Shown here piece after piece: positions 27,701-34,584 of a DNA stretch of 64,000 nucleotides. Where the stretch lies: NCBI GenBank assembly GCA_943735955.1, contig OX030957.1, forward strand, positions 12,280,017 through 12,344,016, given 5' to 3'. The translations under genes were made by a program, and so were the position numbers. Source of the stretch: Piscicola geometra. Taxonomy: Eukaryota > Annelida > Clitellata > Hirudinida > Piscicolidae. Numbering within the stretch: position 1 is the first letter of the stretch; every line of letters starts with the position of its first letter. Below the pieces are notes generated by a model. That model searched no databases, was not told the origin of the DNA, and saw only the letters and a list, made by a program, of their open reading frames with translations.

Positions 27701-28464
27701 AAGTGGGGGATGGGTCCTCATTAAGGCACTACTCTCACTACCAAAAAGTGGAGAGATCCGGACCCCAGGACCCCCCCCCTAAAATTGCCACCCATGCTAT
27801 TCAGCCTTTCAGGGTACATAGTAAGCAAGGATAGAGTCTCTATAACCAACTAATGCAGACATATTTTGCTTGAATATGTCAAATATGTGATATGTGAAAT
27901 TTAAATTTTTGATAGTTTATGCATTCATTGTTTTATCTTGTGAATATAGATTACTTTTATAAATAAATAAAACTTTTCTATTGCAATTGGAACAAAAAAA
28001 ATGAGAACACTCTTTTATACTAATGTCAAATAGGCTTATAATACATTGCGTTAAAACACGATTAACTTTAAATTAAAATCGTTAATCTTTCGAATAACTA
28101 AGATTAAAATTGCTAATTGTTCTTATTAACCTCGATTAAAATTGTTAATCGTGGAACAACTCTATTATTTTTACAAATTTAGTTTAGATGGTTTTTAAAC
28201 TCATAAGTGTTTTTAAATGATTTAAAAAACTATTTAAAAAACTCTTCATAAAATGATATATAAAATAATGCATACATTAAGACACAATATTCAACTTTAA
28301 GGTTAAAAATGCTAACTTGTTCCCAGGCTGCGTTGGAGAGGGGTGAGAAGTTGGGAGACTTAGAAGAAAGGACCGAGAGGATGAAGATGGAAGCTGAGCA
28401 GTTTTCGATTCACGCTCAACAGTTGAAGATGAAGTACAAGGAAAAAAAGTGGTACCAGTTCTAG
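58..28464 (+). CDS. STXBP5: Tomosyn (syntaxin-binding protein 5-like), C-terminal half, split gene
   Basis: Tomosyn is a cytosolic WD40 protein whose C-terminal R-SNARE motif occupies syntaxin/SNAP25 complexes and restrains secretion. I read eight exons: 58-177, 9126-9250, 11236-11326, 11424-11532, 11698-11793, 13502-13626, 21885-22016 and 28327-28464 (stop TAG 28462-28464). Recognisable pieces in order are GTIFRLRGSI, KQYAVICSEKQARVISLP, CYVANGHISVFSLPSLKPL, FFKNLFGG followed by VVDREEL, GENSGKASKG, and the SNARE segment ALERGEKLGDLEERTERM ending KYKEKKWYQF. These follow the human STXBP5 order. Junction phases agree at every boundary except exon 6 to 7: exon 6 ends in phase 1 while the exon 7 frame starts in phase 0, so a small exon is missing or one boundary is wrong. 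The N-terminal WD40 exons lie upstream of the window. Introns are very large (8.9, 8.3 and 6.3 kb) and full of transposons. Confidence 0.93.
370..1025 (+). mobile_element. CR1/L2-group LINE relic, RT C-terminal part
   Basis: Plus frames with stops read SRRNSAHTSKDPVRICQNEI, VRNLGVYLDKDFTMTTHINK, ASLRQIRPIRWFLTKDSIRT and SSLVLSRIDYGN. These are the thumb and C-terminal landmarks of CR1/L2-like RTs. It lies early in tomosyn intron 1 and is non-functional. Confidence 0.75.
1030..1617. other. AT-rich intron sequence, nothing recognised
   Basis: Tomosyn intron 1 between a LINE relic and the tandem repeats. Low complexity; no frame or repeat family identified. The same holds for 2771-3432 (apart from a hairpin GGCTCGCTATTA...TAATAGCGAGCC at about 3000-3028), 3830-4189, 5892-6700 and 7980-8559. 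Confidence 0.5.
1618..1935. repeat. About 160-bp tandem duplication
   Basis: Two copies (from about 1618 and about 1779) share TGTGGTTTGTATTTAAATAA, TTCACACTTTATTTTG and CAAAAATGACACAATCAATG. Directly precedes the 175-bp array. Confidence 0.7.
1936..2770. repeat. 175-bp tandem repeat, about 4.7 copies
   Basis: Unit starts near GCACTTTTGACATTTTTGTC at 2111, 2286, 2461 and 2635, with a diverged first copy at 1936. Periods are 175, 175, 175 and 174 bp. Includes GACGAGGAATATGTCAGCTC. Minus-strand ORFs across it are by-products of the periodicity. Confidence 0.9.
3433..3547. mobile_element. Tiny MITE, TIR AAAGACGTCCACAA
   Basis: About 115 bp bounded by AAAGACGTCCACAA and TTGTGGACGTCTAAAA. The interior is pyrimidine-rich (CCACTCCCCTTTCCTCC, CCCCCTCTCCCTCCCCC). 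TSD unclear. Confidence 0.45.
3600..3829 (-). mobile_element. tRNA-derived SINE, family A
   Basis: Minus strand: GCGGGGATGGCTTAGATGGT (A box), AGTTCGAATCCCG (B box), TATCATATACC and GATGCGGTG body, ending in CATGGCCTGCGTCTGTCAGG, which is shared with the 15990 copy. Confidence 0.8.
4190..5288 (-). pseudogene. hAT transposase relic (TTF zinc finger / DUF4371, ZMYM1-like)
   Basis: Minus-strand pieces in order: GINDWKKLIEKATKHDSSDV (TTF-type finger region), FRWLAMENIAFHGDRGTEGH, a DUF4371 block with FREIFLMDETTDAS at about 4830, and QGYDGGVNMRGRKQGVQART at about 4430. These match the domesticated-like hAT group that includes ZMYM1 and P52rIPK. Multiple stops and frameshifts make it dead. Lies in tomosyn intron 1. 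Confidence 0.75.
5613..5879 (-). mobile_element. Two-ended deletion derivative of the I/Ingi-type LINE (RIME-like SINE)
   Basis: A 267-bp element on the minus strand joins the first roughly 90 nt of the LINE (ribozyme plus start of leader, to GCCACCCTGCCAGGAC) straight to its last roughly 170 nt (HLWTDC-coding region to the (CAA)n tail). It is flanked by a perfect 12-bp duplication ACCATAGCAAGA (minus strand), at 5601-5612 and 5880-5891, so it moved as a unit. All protein domains are gone; mobility would depend on a full element such as 41633-46224. This is the structure of trypanosome RIME relative to ingi. It lies in tomosyn intron 1. Confidence 0.88.
5817..5879 (-). ncRNA. Second HDV-like ribozyme copy
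   Basis: The 63 nt at the start of the short derivative match 46162-46224 except at three positions, all tolerated by the fold: P1 G to A (a G-U pair becomes A-U), P4 C to T (a C-G pair becomes U-G), and the free N of the CNRA motif (CGAA becomes CAAA). P1 5879-5873 with 5850-5844; P2 5871-5864 with 5824-5817; P3 5863-5861 with 5853-5851; predicted catalytic C at 5828. P1 begins exactly after the 12-bp target duplication. Confidence 0.83.
6703..6770. repeat. (TA)n microsatellite
   Basis: 34 uninterrupted TA units. Confidence 0.95.
6970..7979 (+). mobile_element. Small LTR retrotransposon derivative (TRIM-like), two short LTRs
   Basis: Two related direct repeats: 6970-7111 (starts TGTAGCGGCCCACA) and 7846-7979 (starts TGTACTGGCC, ends GCTACA). 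Shared blocks include GGTCCACTTCTAG/GGTCTACTTCTAG, CTAACGTACCTTTGTCT, CGTACTATATATAA and CCTTCTCG. After the 5' LTR comes ATTGGTGACCCCGACG, a typical Gypsy-type primer-binding region, and before the 3' LTR a purine-rich GCGAGAGGA. The interior (about 730 bp) is CAA/AAC-rich simple sequence plus an unidentified stretch at 7440-7630; no gag-pol is present. No clear target duplication. Confidence 0.7.
8560..8995. repeat. Dispersed repeat, copy 1
   Basis: Shares GTGAGCGGAAAA, GTTAAAGTTGATAAAGTTAGACAAA, TTTACGTTATTGG and GAGCTATGAGGCTAC with 33425-33770 in the same order over about 350 bp. No coding capacity. Confidence 0.7.
9580..9643 (-). other. tRNA-like relic, Leu(TAA)-type anticodon loop
   Basis: Minus strand GAAGAGGTGGCCGATTGGTT has a tRNA-type D arm, CGCGG-CTTAAAT-CTGTG folds as an anticodon arm with anticodon TAA, and GTTCGATTCCC is a T loop. 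The variable arm and the acceptor stem are missing, so it is a pseudogene or a SINE head. Confidence 0.4.
9690..9845. mobile_element. Degenerate CCGAAACC-type element end
   Basis: Scattered AACCGAAA, AAACTGAAA and AACGAAAATTAAG motifs resemble the ends at 17757 and 18600. Heavily decayed. Confidence 0.3.
10728..11060 (-). pseudogene. Possible degenerate transposase C-terminus
   Basis: Minus strand reads MLPFVYTSGCIRRSISREKK, then CQSCSKRIL, recalling the YxxGY...C-x-x-C block near the end of P-element/THAP9-type transposases. The match is short. Lies in tomosyn intron 2. Confidence 0.25.
12296..12375. mobile_element. Solo end of the GGGAACGGGACGGGA hAT family
   Basis: TTCAGACCTCGATTA followed by GGTCCCGTCCCGTTCCCG closely matches the right end of the element at 19606-21165, read from the outside in. 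Confidence 0.5.
12965..13092. mobile_element. Possible hAT-type element end, AGTTAACTG repeats
   Basis: Several AGTTAACTG/CAGTTA motifs end at AACAACACTG (13092), which reads CAGTGTTGTT from outside, a common hAT terminus. No second end found. Confidence 0.3.
13660..13755 (-). mobile_element. tRNA-derived SINE, family A, 3' fragment
   Basis: Minus strand: TATCATATACCTAGTGTATT, a mutated GATGCAATGTTTCATGACT and GGCGCATTATAAATACGC. The tRNA head is missing. Confidence 0.65.
13990..14345 (+). pseudogene. hAT relic, same family (copy 3), 3' fragment
   Basis: Contains ERLFSWSGHM-coding sequence (14068 on) and the same GCGTTAAAACAC plus TTAATCG-rich end (14258-14340) as the other two copies. Confidence 0.5.
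14905..15735 (+). mobile_element. CR1-like LINE relic, RT 3' part
   Basis: A fragment of the LGP-LLFVLFINDLP block (14930) leads to YEKDLGVIIDKNLKFDHQI (15172 on), a tract with KCIENLQ-type thumb, LPTLKYRRLRGNTIE-like text at 15466-15510, and a C-terminus TQRVVTVWNNLPDEIVKAEN ending at 15726. The palm with the YADD box is missing. Lies in tomosyn intron 6. Confidence 0.75.
15990..16217 (+). mobile_element. tRNA-derived SINE, family A
   Basis: A tRNA-like head with A box (ATGGCTTAGTTGGTAGACG) and B box (CAGTCCGAATCC), then a conserved body with ACTATCATATACCTAGTGTA and GATGCGGTGTT. Family members: 3600-3829 (-), 28513-28686 (+), 51049-51212 (+) and a 3' piece at 13660-13755 (-). Confidence 0.8.
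16251..17095 (+). mobile_element. 5' part of a GGGTTAATCC TIR transposon
   Basis: Starts GGGTTAATCCAGAATCAATT and follows 34590-35400 with the same ACTGGATGCATTTTTT, TTAGTTAGTTCTATCCGG and CAACAAGTGAGTA-like landmarks. The other end is not found; it may run into the unrecognised frame at 17104-17586. Confidence 0.55.
17104..17586 (+). other. Unrecognised coding-like stretch
   Basis: Less AT-rich than its surroundings. One frame reads NERKRAAAKKYRKSKKAS with a following Ala-rich, basic stretch, another (17383-17586) reads a Ser/Thr/Arg-rich peptide ending RTMQCV. A short acidic end (MSSDDSSDTDDSYDYY, stop) follows at 17646-17696. It could be a degenerate transposase exon of the adjacent TIR transposon or a fragment of a bZIP-like protein. 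No family assigned. Confidence 0.3.
17740..18690. mobile_element. Non-autonomous hAT-like element with CCGAAACC subterminal repeats
   Basis: Both ends are packed with CGGTTTCGG/CCGAAACCG repeats (17757-17835, 18555-18682); the right end is CGGTCGGTCTCTA. No coding capacity seen between. A weaker similar end is at 9690-9845. Confidence 0.5.
18930..19575 (+). pseudogene. hAT relic, family with TTAATCG-rich 3' end (copy 1)
   Basis: LVWWQQHEGEYPTLAKLA is the WW-x-x-H block of the hAT dimerisation domain, followed in a shifted frame by CERLFSLSG and YVEKLIFLSNCDN. The 3' flank ends in repeats of TTAATCG/CGATTAA type (19530-19575). Two more copies are at 27230-28165 and 13990-14345. Confidence 0.65.
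19606..21165 (+). mobile_element. hAT transposon relic with exact 8-bp target duplication
   Basis: 1560 bp bounded by TAGAGGTTGGAC (19606) and GTCCGACCTCTG (ends 21165), imperfect inverted ends, with the 8-bp duplication GTCTAAAA at 19598-19605 and 21166-21173. Both flanks carry dense subterminal GGGAACGGGACGGGA repeats (19660-19815, 20970-21145). Inside, 20523-20800 reads SASYIPCERIFQ and later ETLNGLTR, VKSNKDLIELL, the hAT C-terminal dimerisation domain, with stops. Inserted in tomosyn intron 6. Confidence 0.85.
22103..22456. repeat. 17-bp satellite with palindromic core, about 21 units
   Basis: GTTAATAGATTAACGCT repeated almost perfectly. Each unit holds the inverted repeat GTTAAT-AG-ATTAAC. 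Lies 86 bp after tomosyn exon 7. Confidence 0.95.
22560..23640 (+). mobile_element. RTE-like LINE, degenerate endonuclease half
   Basis: Broken frames read HHLHRLNVDVAALQETRLSE, then FGKSMAK and IGSAIKNTLLCMFEPLSRGI, then NTYF...SWTHFK and RSNHVFENY, and finally a linker with IASKIKLRSEKKF. This is the endonuclease of an RTE element (LQETRL and FGIRN-like blocks). The catalytic set is destroyed by stops and frameshifts. It is probably the 5' part of the copy whose later piece is at 26680-27190, separated by later insertions. Confidence 0.65.
23820..24775 (+). pseudogene. hAT transposase relic (DUF4371 / dimerisation domain)
   Basis: Plus frames give LVVLVFSLLEQLNKSLQSAN, MVAATDSVMQKLRRLRSDEQ and FNAIFRDFNSVV, and later SCTAERSFSALRRLKTWLRA with LNSLAVCHAH, the hAT dimerisation region. 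An L2-like LINE tail is inserted at 24374-24425. Several frameshifts. Confidence 0.7.
24374..24425 (-). mobile_element. L2-like LINE 3' tail
   Basis: The (TGAT)n-type tail followed by GCGCTATAGAAATCTATTTG and GAGCGCTCTTGAATTTGAAG on the minus strand. Inserted in a hAT relic. Same family at 31499, 36333 and 60462. Confidence 0.65.
25060..26085 (+). mobile_element. LINE relic, C-terminal region with (ACT)n tail
   Basis: Broken plus frames contain KLMYGVAAVGWSAKERKKLE, VLQNKFGRWVW, ETAWSTFWERETKV and later the Cys/His block CLSEEENEKHVLLECGL, then (ACT)n at about 26066. The E-x-x-x-H-x-L-x-x-C text is usual near the end of non-LTR proteins. The clade is not resolved. Confidence 0.55.
26240..26680. 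mobile_element. One or two further copies of the GGGGCGGCGATC MITE
   Basis: Contains the same end in reverse (AAATCGCCGCCCCTG near 26275), G-rich text GGGTCCTGGGGTCGGGATCG near 26650, and the interior TTGTATCCCATGGTTGAC shared with the other copy. Borders are unclear. Confidence 0.4.
26680..27190 (+). mobile_element. RTE-like LINE, RT start fused to 3' end
   Basis: VDMIFVCQLHEKCREQRMLL and CNAFIDLT match the RTE palm entry, and the sequence then jumps to the C-terminus (ILYGKPVIRHRPVGC, CIKDVFKRDLKLMGLNLGR, GWRQTVYKGINKSEEERK, C-x-R-C...GLLRHSRSC). The middle of the RT is deleted. Several stops are present. Confidence 0.65.
27230..28165 (+). pseudogene. hAT relic, same family (copy 2), split by a MITE
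   Basis: The 5' part (27231-27418) matches 18930-19110 nearly base for base. After the MITE at 27419-27796, the text LFSLSGYIVSKDRVSITN resumes, then the CGATTAA-rich 3' end (28068-28165). Confidence 0.65.
27419..27796. mobile_element. MITE with GGGGCGGCGATC ends, nested in hAT relic
   Basis: Starts CAGGGGCGGCGATC and ends in a run of G/C with GCCACCCATG as the imperfect inverse. Flanks TTATTCAA and CTATTCAG agree at 6 of 8 positions, like an aged hAT-type duplication. Related ends occur at about 26240-26290 and 26590-26680. Confidence 0.55.
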
Positions 28465-28512
28465 CAGCGCTTTTCGACATGCTTAAATGCAGAGGTATGG
28501 TTTTAATCATTT

Positions 28513-28686
28513 GGCGAGCGGGTTGGCTTAGATGGTAAGTCGTTAGACCTGCAACTTAAAGGTCGCCAGTTCAAATCCCTGTACAGCCAACCGTGAGCTA
28601 TCATATACCTAGTGTATATGATGCGGTGTTTCACGACTTATGTCGTGTGAGTGGCGCTTCAGTTGCGTGCCCGGGCGCTATACAAA
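28513..28686 (+). mobile_element. tRNA-derived SINE, family A, shorter subtype
   Basis: GGTTGGCTTAGATGGTAAGT (A box), AGTTCAAATCCCTG (B box), TATCATATACCTAGTGTATA, GATGCGGTGTTTCACGACT, ending GGGCGCTATACAAAA. Lies 48 bp after the tomosyn stop codon, so within or near its 3' UTR. Confidence 0.75.
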
Positions 28687-28908
28687 ACTGACATTTATTT
28701 TATTTATTTGGCCACAAGCTTACACGACTTGAAAGGTGGCTATGGTGTTGTGATGTTTCTATTGTTGGTTTCATCACTACTTGAAAAAGTTTATACTGGA
28801 CGCTATGTGTTGTGTTGTTGATTATATTACCGTTTTGTGAATTCATTTTATGAAAAATCTTTATTTTGTTCATTTTTTGCTTGTATCATATTTTTATAGT
28901 TTTCAAGT

Positions 28909-29080
28909 ATGACGAGCATTATTATAGTGGCGTATAACCCGAACGGGCTTCCAGGCCACTTAGGCTGCATATTTTCATTTGCGCCCCTTTGGGTTACTAG
29001 GGCATTGGTTGCACTTGAACCTAGGACCATTCATTAGTGGTCAAGCCAAGAGTCGTTGACGACTCAGCTACCCGTTCACC
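28909..29080 (-). mobile_element. tRNA-like SINE, family B
   Basis: Minus strand: GTGAACGGGTAGCTGAGTCG (A-box-like) and TAGGTTCAAGTGC (B-box-like), then a conserved body ending CCACTATAATAATGCTCGTC. It matches 36018-36195 almost throughout. Confidence 0.7.
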
Positions 29081-30371
29081 CAGTATGGTGAATATTTATT
29101 AGTTGAACATCATCAATTTATTTTGTTATTTACTTTTCAAAAGTTTATTGATCTTGATGCTAAAAAGAAAAAGCATGTTTTGGAGGTTTTAACATTAGAA
29201 TAGTTAAACCCCATTTTTTGCATTAATCATTATTATACATATGGAAACTAGTCCTAAAAGAAATTTTATTTAATAATTATTTATATATGTCTCAACCATA
29301 TATTCATTCAACGATGTTAGAAATACTGTAATAAAATATTCTGTTTATTGTTGTGACAGATTTGTGAAAATGTTTCCATGTTTTAATAATTCATTATATT
29401 TTTTAATCTTATGGAAACTCAAACAGTTAATTAACTGGTTACTCCATTTTGCTCGAATTGTTTTTATTTTTTCTTTTTACAATTTCTTTGTCAAAATAAA
29501 ATTAATTGGTTAAATAAGCAAAAAAAACTTTGATATGATGAAAAATGTTCTGTCTAGAACCAAAAACATTTTCAAATTGTTTTTTTAACATTTTTTAATC
29601 GTTTTAATATAAAAAAAAATTAGTTAAAAATAAAAGTATTAAAAAAAGTAAAATTATTATATTTAAAAAAAAGTTTTTAAGCCATTTTTTCTTATTCTAG
29701 TTGTGTTTTTTTTTGCAAAGAGCGCACCTGGTTTGCTTTTCTGGTGAATTTTAACAATTTTCTAGCTTATCGAACCTAACAGGGCTTGGTACTCGTCTTT
29801 TTACAAGCTTGCCACTTTTGGTCTTCCACTACCTGAGGAAGAGTGACATATCAAAGGTAAGTTTTTTCTTCCTCTGTTGATATCCATCGTTGACATGAAA
29901 CAAGTGGATTGATGCCTTTGACATTTCTTATGAAATAAATCACTGATGCTTAAACGAAAGCATTTTGTATAAATTTTTGATTAGGCAAAACAATTAGAGG
30001 TCTAACTTCGGTCAATTTCTTTTTTTATGTCATTTTTTTAGATTCTGCACAACGAATTAATTGAATATTAAACAAATTATAGTAAAATTTGGGTTTACAA
30101 ATATAATATGAATCGCTGAAGTTGTTAACAATCTTTTTGAGGCTGATTTAAATAAGAGCTAACTGGTAGGGGGAATTTAATCACTAGAATCACTCTTTTT
30201 TTTATATTAAAATTTTCAAATAATTTCATATTATAACAATTTTATCAACATAACTAATCAATTTAAAGCTGATTCAGTTAAAAGACTGTCTATACTTTGA
30301 AACCCATACAATCAAAAAGAGAAATTCAATTCTACTTGAATTTCACTTGGAGCATTTTCTACTTGATGTGC
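29081..30371. other. Intergenic AT-rich DNA, mostly featureless
   Basis: Only the orphan exon candidate at 29766-29857 stands out. 30473-30767, 30944-31498 and 31559-32264 are also AT-rich with no recognised gene; 31354-31498 has an open plus frame (FGIGTIKVSPQGTTEELN) next to a LINE tail. Confidence 0.45.
29766..29857 (+). other. Orphan exon candidate
   Basis: A 92-nt stretch, clearly richer in G+C than its surroundings, bounded by TTTTCTAG and AAAG|GTAAGT. One frame is open (LTGLGTRLFTSLPLLVFHYL). No partner exon is recognised nearby, and I do not know the protein. Confidence 0.25.
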
Positions 30372-30472
30372 AAGTTTGAGATAAAATAGCCAACATGCCT
30401 CTTATCATCATCTAAGTATCTTATAGACTTAGATGATGATAAGAGGCATGTTGGCTATTTTATCTCAAACTT
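30372..30472. repeat. Perfect 46-bp inverted repeat, 9-nt loop
   Basis: Arm 30372-30417 (begins AAGTTTGAGATAAAATAGCC) is exactly the inverse of 30427-30472; loop ATCTTATAG. Confidence 0.95.
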
Positions 30473-30767
30473 ATAGACTTAATAATTATTCATTTTTTGC
30501 TAGTTATTTAAGTTATTTTATTCAAAACAATTTCAAACAGTTAAATTAGGAAAATAGCCTTCATAATACGGGTCACTTTCTAAATTTAAATTTAACTTTT
30601 CCAATTTACTTTTTTTGAATAGAGAAAAAATTTCAAATTTATTAGATCTAACTTTATTTTCATATTATTAATTTGTTTTAACTGATATTCCTAAATATTA
30701 TATTATATTATATTATATACTTCATCTAACATATATATTAATATATAAATATATATATATATATATA

Positions 30768-30943
<176 letters not shown>

Positions 30944-31498
30944 GATTAGCATTTACTTTTTTTTAAATACCTCAATTAGTTTTGCGGAAAAAATATTCAA
31001 CAGTTTTAAATCAAAACTTTATTAGTACATCCTATAATCATTCGTAATGATATGTGATTCGAAAAAATGTTATGTTTAAAATAATAATTTTCGGGTAATA
31101 TGTCGGGTTATATGAAATAGGCAGTTGAAATGAATTATCAACGTCATAAAACTTGTATTATTTTTCGTTTTTGAAATTTAAACTAATAATAAAGCAACAT
31201 GTTTTAAAACTTTTATTTATAGCTTTTTTAATATTCTATATTTTAAAGTGAACGAAAAAGAAAAAAAACTATATGAAACTTCTATTATATTGAATCGTAA
31301 AGGATGAAAACAAATTAGTGTCTATTTAAAAAAGTCACAAATAAAGTATTCTCTTTCGGCATCGGCACAATCAAGGTGAGCCCACAAGGAACAACTGAAG
31401 AATTGAATCCAGATTTCTTCTCGTTGATCTTGAGAAAATTGTTCACAAAAAAATCCATCCAGCATCTTTGTTATTTGGCATTTTTGCAGATGAAACGA

Positions 31499-31558
31499 AC
31501 AGTGCTCTTGAATTTGATTAAAGAGCGCTATAGAAATTTATTTGATTGATTGATTAAA
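31499..31558 (+). mobile_element. L2-like LINE 3' tail
   Basis: AGAGCGCTATAGAAATTTAT then TTGATTGATTGATT on +. Upstream (31354-31498) is an open but unrecognised frame that could be part of the LINE C-terminus. Confidence 0.6.
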
Positions 31559-32264
31559 CAGATCACTGGAGTCAGATTGAACGTTCAATTTTTATCAGGG
31601 TATTTACAATTTTAAATAAACTAAAGTAATATTGATATATTGAGAATATAAATTTAACTTTCCAGAAGTTTCTTACGTGGTTTGAGAAATGAATCTTCAA
31701 AATCGACAAAAGGCGATGTGAAAACGAAAATTAACAAAGATGCTTTTTAACTTCATGAAAAAATTTAGAAATATTATTCAATTAAAAGCCAAATTAAATA
31801 AGATAATTTTATAATTACATTGTATAATTATTTTTTAAGGGTTATTGCATATCTTTTGGACTGCTGCATTTTTAGTCATCTAATATATAGTGTCTCATAT
31901 TAGGCGACATGTTATCTAGACAAAAAATCTTTTCATACTTGCTGATAAAACTTTAAAAAAAAAAAAGAATTGTAAAAAAAACTTTTTTACTGCACGTTAA
32001 GATCAACATTTATTTTTAAAACACTTTTCAACATTTAGTATGAAACTTTGAAATTATGTTTGTCACAACTTTTGAAAGTCACAAAACACTTTTTGGCCTG
32101 AAACGAATGAAAGGCCAGCAATCAACTGAATTTTTTGCTGCATACCATCATTTCCATCTATCTTAAGCAGTTCATATTTTTTGAAAATATAAACTTACCT
32201 AGAACCTTTGTATCCCATATTACCAGACTATCCTATATTACCAGATTTTTCTCTATATATCTGT

Positions 32265-32465
32265 TCCATCCATATTAGGTCTCCCATCCGAATTTTTCTC
32301 GCGCATATGAAATAGGACTATTTTAAGCTATTTGTACCAAACTAGAAATTGTGAATTCACATGAATAATGAAGGTCTATCTAAACCAAAAATTTTAATTT
32401 ATAATAAATGCTTCAAAATAATAGAATTTTCAAACTAAAAATAATTAGTTAGATATTAATTTTTT
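32265..32465. mobile_element. Left end of the same long-TIR MITE, cut by a satellite
   Basis: ATATCTGTTCCATCCATATT and the next roughly 190 nt match 33838-34035 closely, then the 11-bp satellite begins. No right end before the satellite. Confidence 0.55.
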
Positions 32466-32559
32466 TATGTTATTATAGTCTAACTAACAATTGTAGTTAT
32501 AGTCTAATTAATCATTCTAATTATAGTCTAAATAATCATTCTAATTAGCTATTCTAATT

Positions 32560-33258
32560 AATCATTCTAATTATATTCTAATTATAGTCTAATTATATTC
32601 TAATTATATTCTAATTATATTCTAAATATATTCTAAATATATTCTAATTATATTCTAATTATATTCTAATTATATTCTAATTATATTCTAATTATATTCT
32701 AATTATATTCTAAATATATTCTAATTATATTCTAATTATATTCTAATTATATTCTAATTATATTCCTATTATATTCTAATTATATTCTAATTATATTCTA
32801 ATTATATTCTAATTATATTCTAATTATATTCTAATTATATTCTAATTATATTCTAATTATATTCTAATTATATGCTAATTATATTCTAATTACATTCTAA
32901 TTATATGCTAATTATATTCTAATTATCTTCTAATTATCTTCTAATTATATTCTAATTATATTCTAATTATATTCTAATTATATTATAATTATATTTTTAT
33001 TATCTTCTAATTATCTTCTAATTATCTTCTAATTATATTCTAATTATATTCTAATTATATTCTTATTATATTCTAATTATATTCTAATTATATTCCTATT
33101 ATATTCTAATTATATTCTAATTATATTCTAATTATATTCTAATTATATTCTAATTATATTCTAATTATATTCTAATTATATTCTAATTATATTCTAATTA
33201 TATTCTAATTATATTCTAATTATATTCTAATTATATTCTAATTATATTCTAATTATAC
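32560..33258. repeat. 11-bp satellite TTCTAATTATA
   Basis: About 700 bp of TATTCTAATTATATTCTAAT-type repeats with scattered single-base variants (TTCCTATTA, ATCTTCTAA). Confidence 0.95.
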
Positions 33259-33260
33259 TC

Positions 33261-33408
<148 letters not shown>

Positions 33409-33414
33409 TCCGGA

Positions 33415-33780
33415 ATGAATAAAGATTTTTTGGAATGATCAGTATTGAGTGAGCGGAAAAAAGTATTTTTTTAGATAATTAAGATATTCTGATATAAGTA
33501 AAGTGTTTAAAATACAATAGGATTTCATCCCAGGCACTAAGCATTCCATTTGCTCAAGATTGAATTTTTGAGTACTCATGTTTGAGGTCAATAAACTCAT
33601 ATCTCTTTTTTCATTATTTTTATGTTAAAGTTGATATAGTTAGACAAAGATTCAATATAATGGCTGGATAAAACTAAATTTACGTTATTGGATATGCAAT
33701 TGAGCTATGAGGCTACTTGTAATAATCGCTCCATCTTGTACAACCTCCTTCTACTGCATATTGGTTAAAACTCACTTGCA
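33415..33780. repeat. Dispersed repeat, copy 2
   Basis: The second copy of the 8560-8995 repeat, between the (TAG)n tract and the long-TIR MITE. Confidence 0.7.
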
Positions 33781-33837
33781 CTCTTCCAGATGTATTTGGA
33801 AAAATACCAATAAAAAGTAGGTTGGTTAACTTGACTT

Positions 33838-34584
33838 ATATCTGTTCCATCCATATTAGGTCTCTTGTCCAAATTATGTTCGCGCATATGAAATAGGACT
33901 ATTTTAAGCTATTTGTAACAAACTAGAATTTGTGAATTCACATGAATAATGAAGGGATATCTATACCAAAAATTTTAATTTATAATATATGCTTCAAAAT
34001 AATAGAATTTTCGAATTAAAAATAATTAGTCAGATATTACATTTTAAATTTAATTATAGTCTAATTAATAACGCTAATTTTATTCTAATTAGTAATTCTT
34101 TTACAGTTTATTTTAATTCAAACTCTAATATTTATTTTATATTCAAATCAGAAAAAGAAATATTTTAGATATTCTTTATAATTATAATCCCTAATGATTT
34201 TGCATTCTAACCTTATAAAAAGATATAAAATGTAATAATAATTATATAAAAATGTCAAACAAATTATATATAAAATTAATAACAATAATTGTCAGAAATT
34301 TCATACAAATTATTTTCATAAAATTAATAAAAATAATTGCTCTACTCCACAAGACCCTGGCACTTAGGATTCCTTGGACGGCCATTCACAATAGTGACTT
34401 TCCCAGACTATTCTCTTCACAGGCCTTCAAAATGATCTCAACTTTTCATAACACTTTATCAAATAAAAAATACTTTATAAATTGAAACCCAAATTCTAGT
34501 TTTAAACAAATAGCAAAAAACAGTCCTATTTTGCATGCCCGAACAAAATTTGTACAGAAGACCTAATATGGATGGAACCATATA
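33838..34584. mobile_element. MITE with about 97-bp imperfect TIRs
   Basis: Left end ATATCTGTTCCATCCATATT, right end the inverse (AATATGGATGGAACCATAT). The inverse similarity continues through CATATGAAATAGGACT and GCTATTTGT for about 97 bp. The interior is AT-rich. The 3.1-kb transposon at 34590 starts directly after its right end. Confidence 0.65.
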
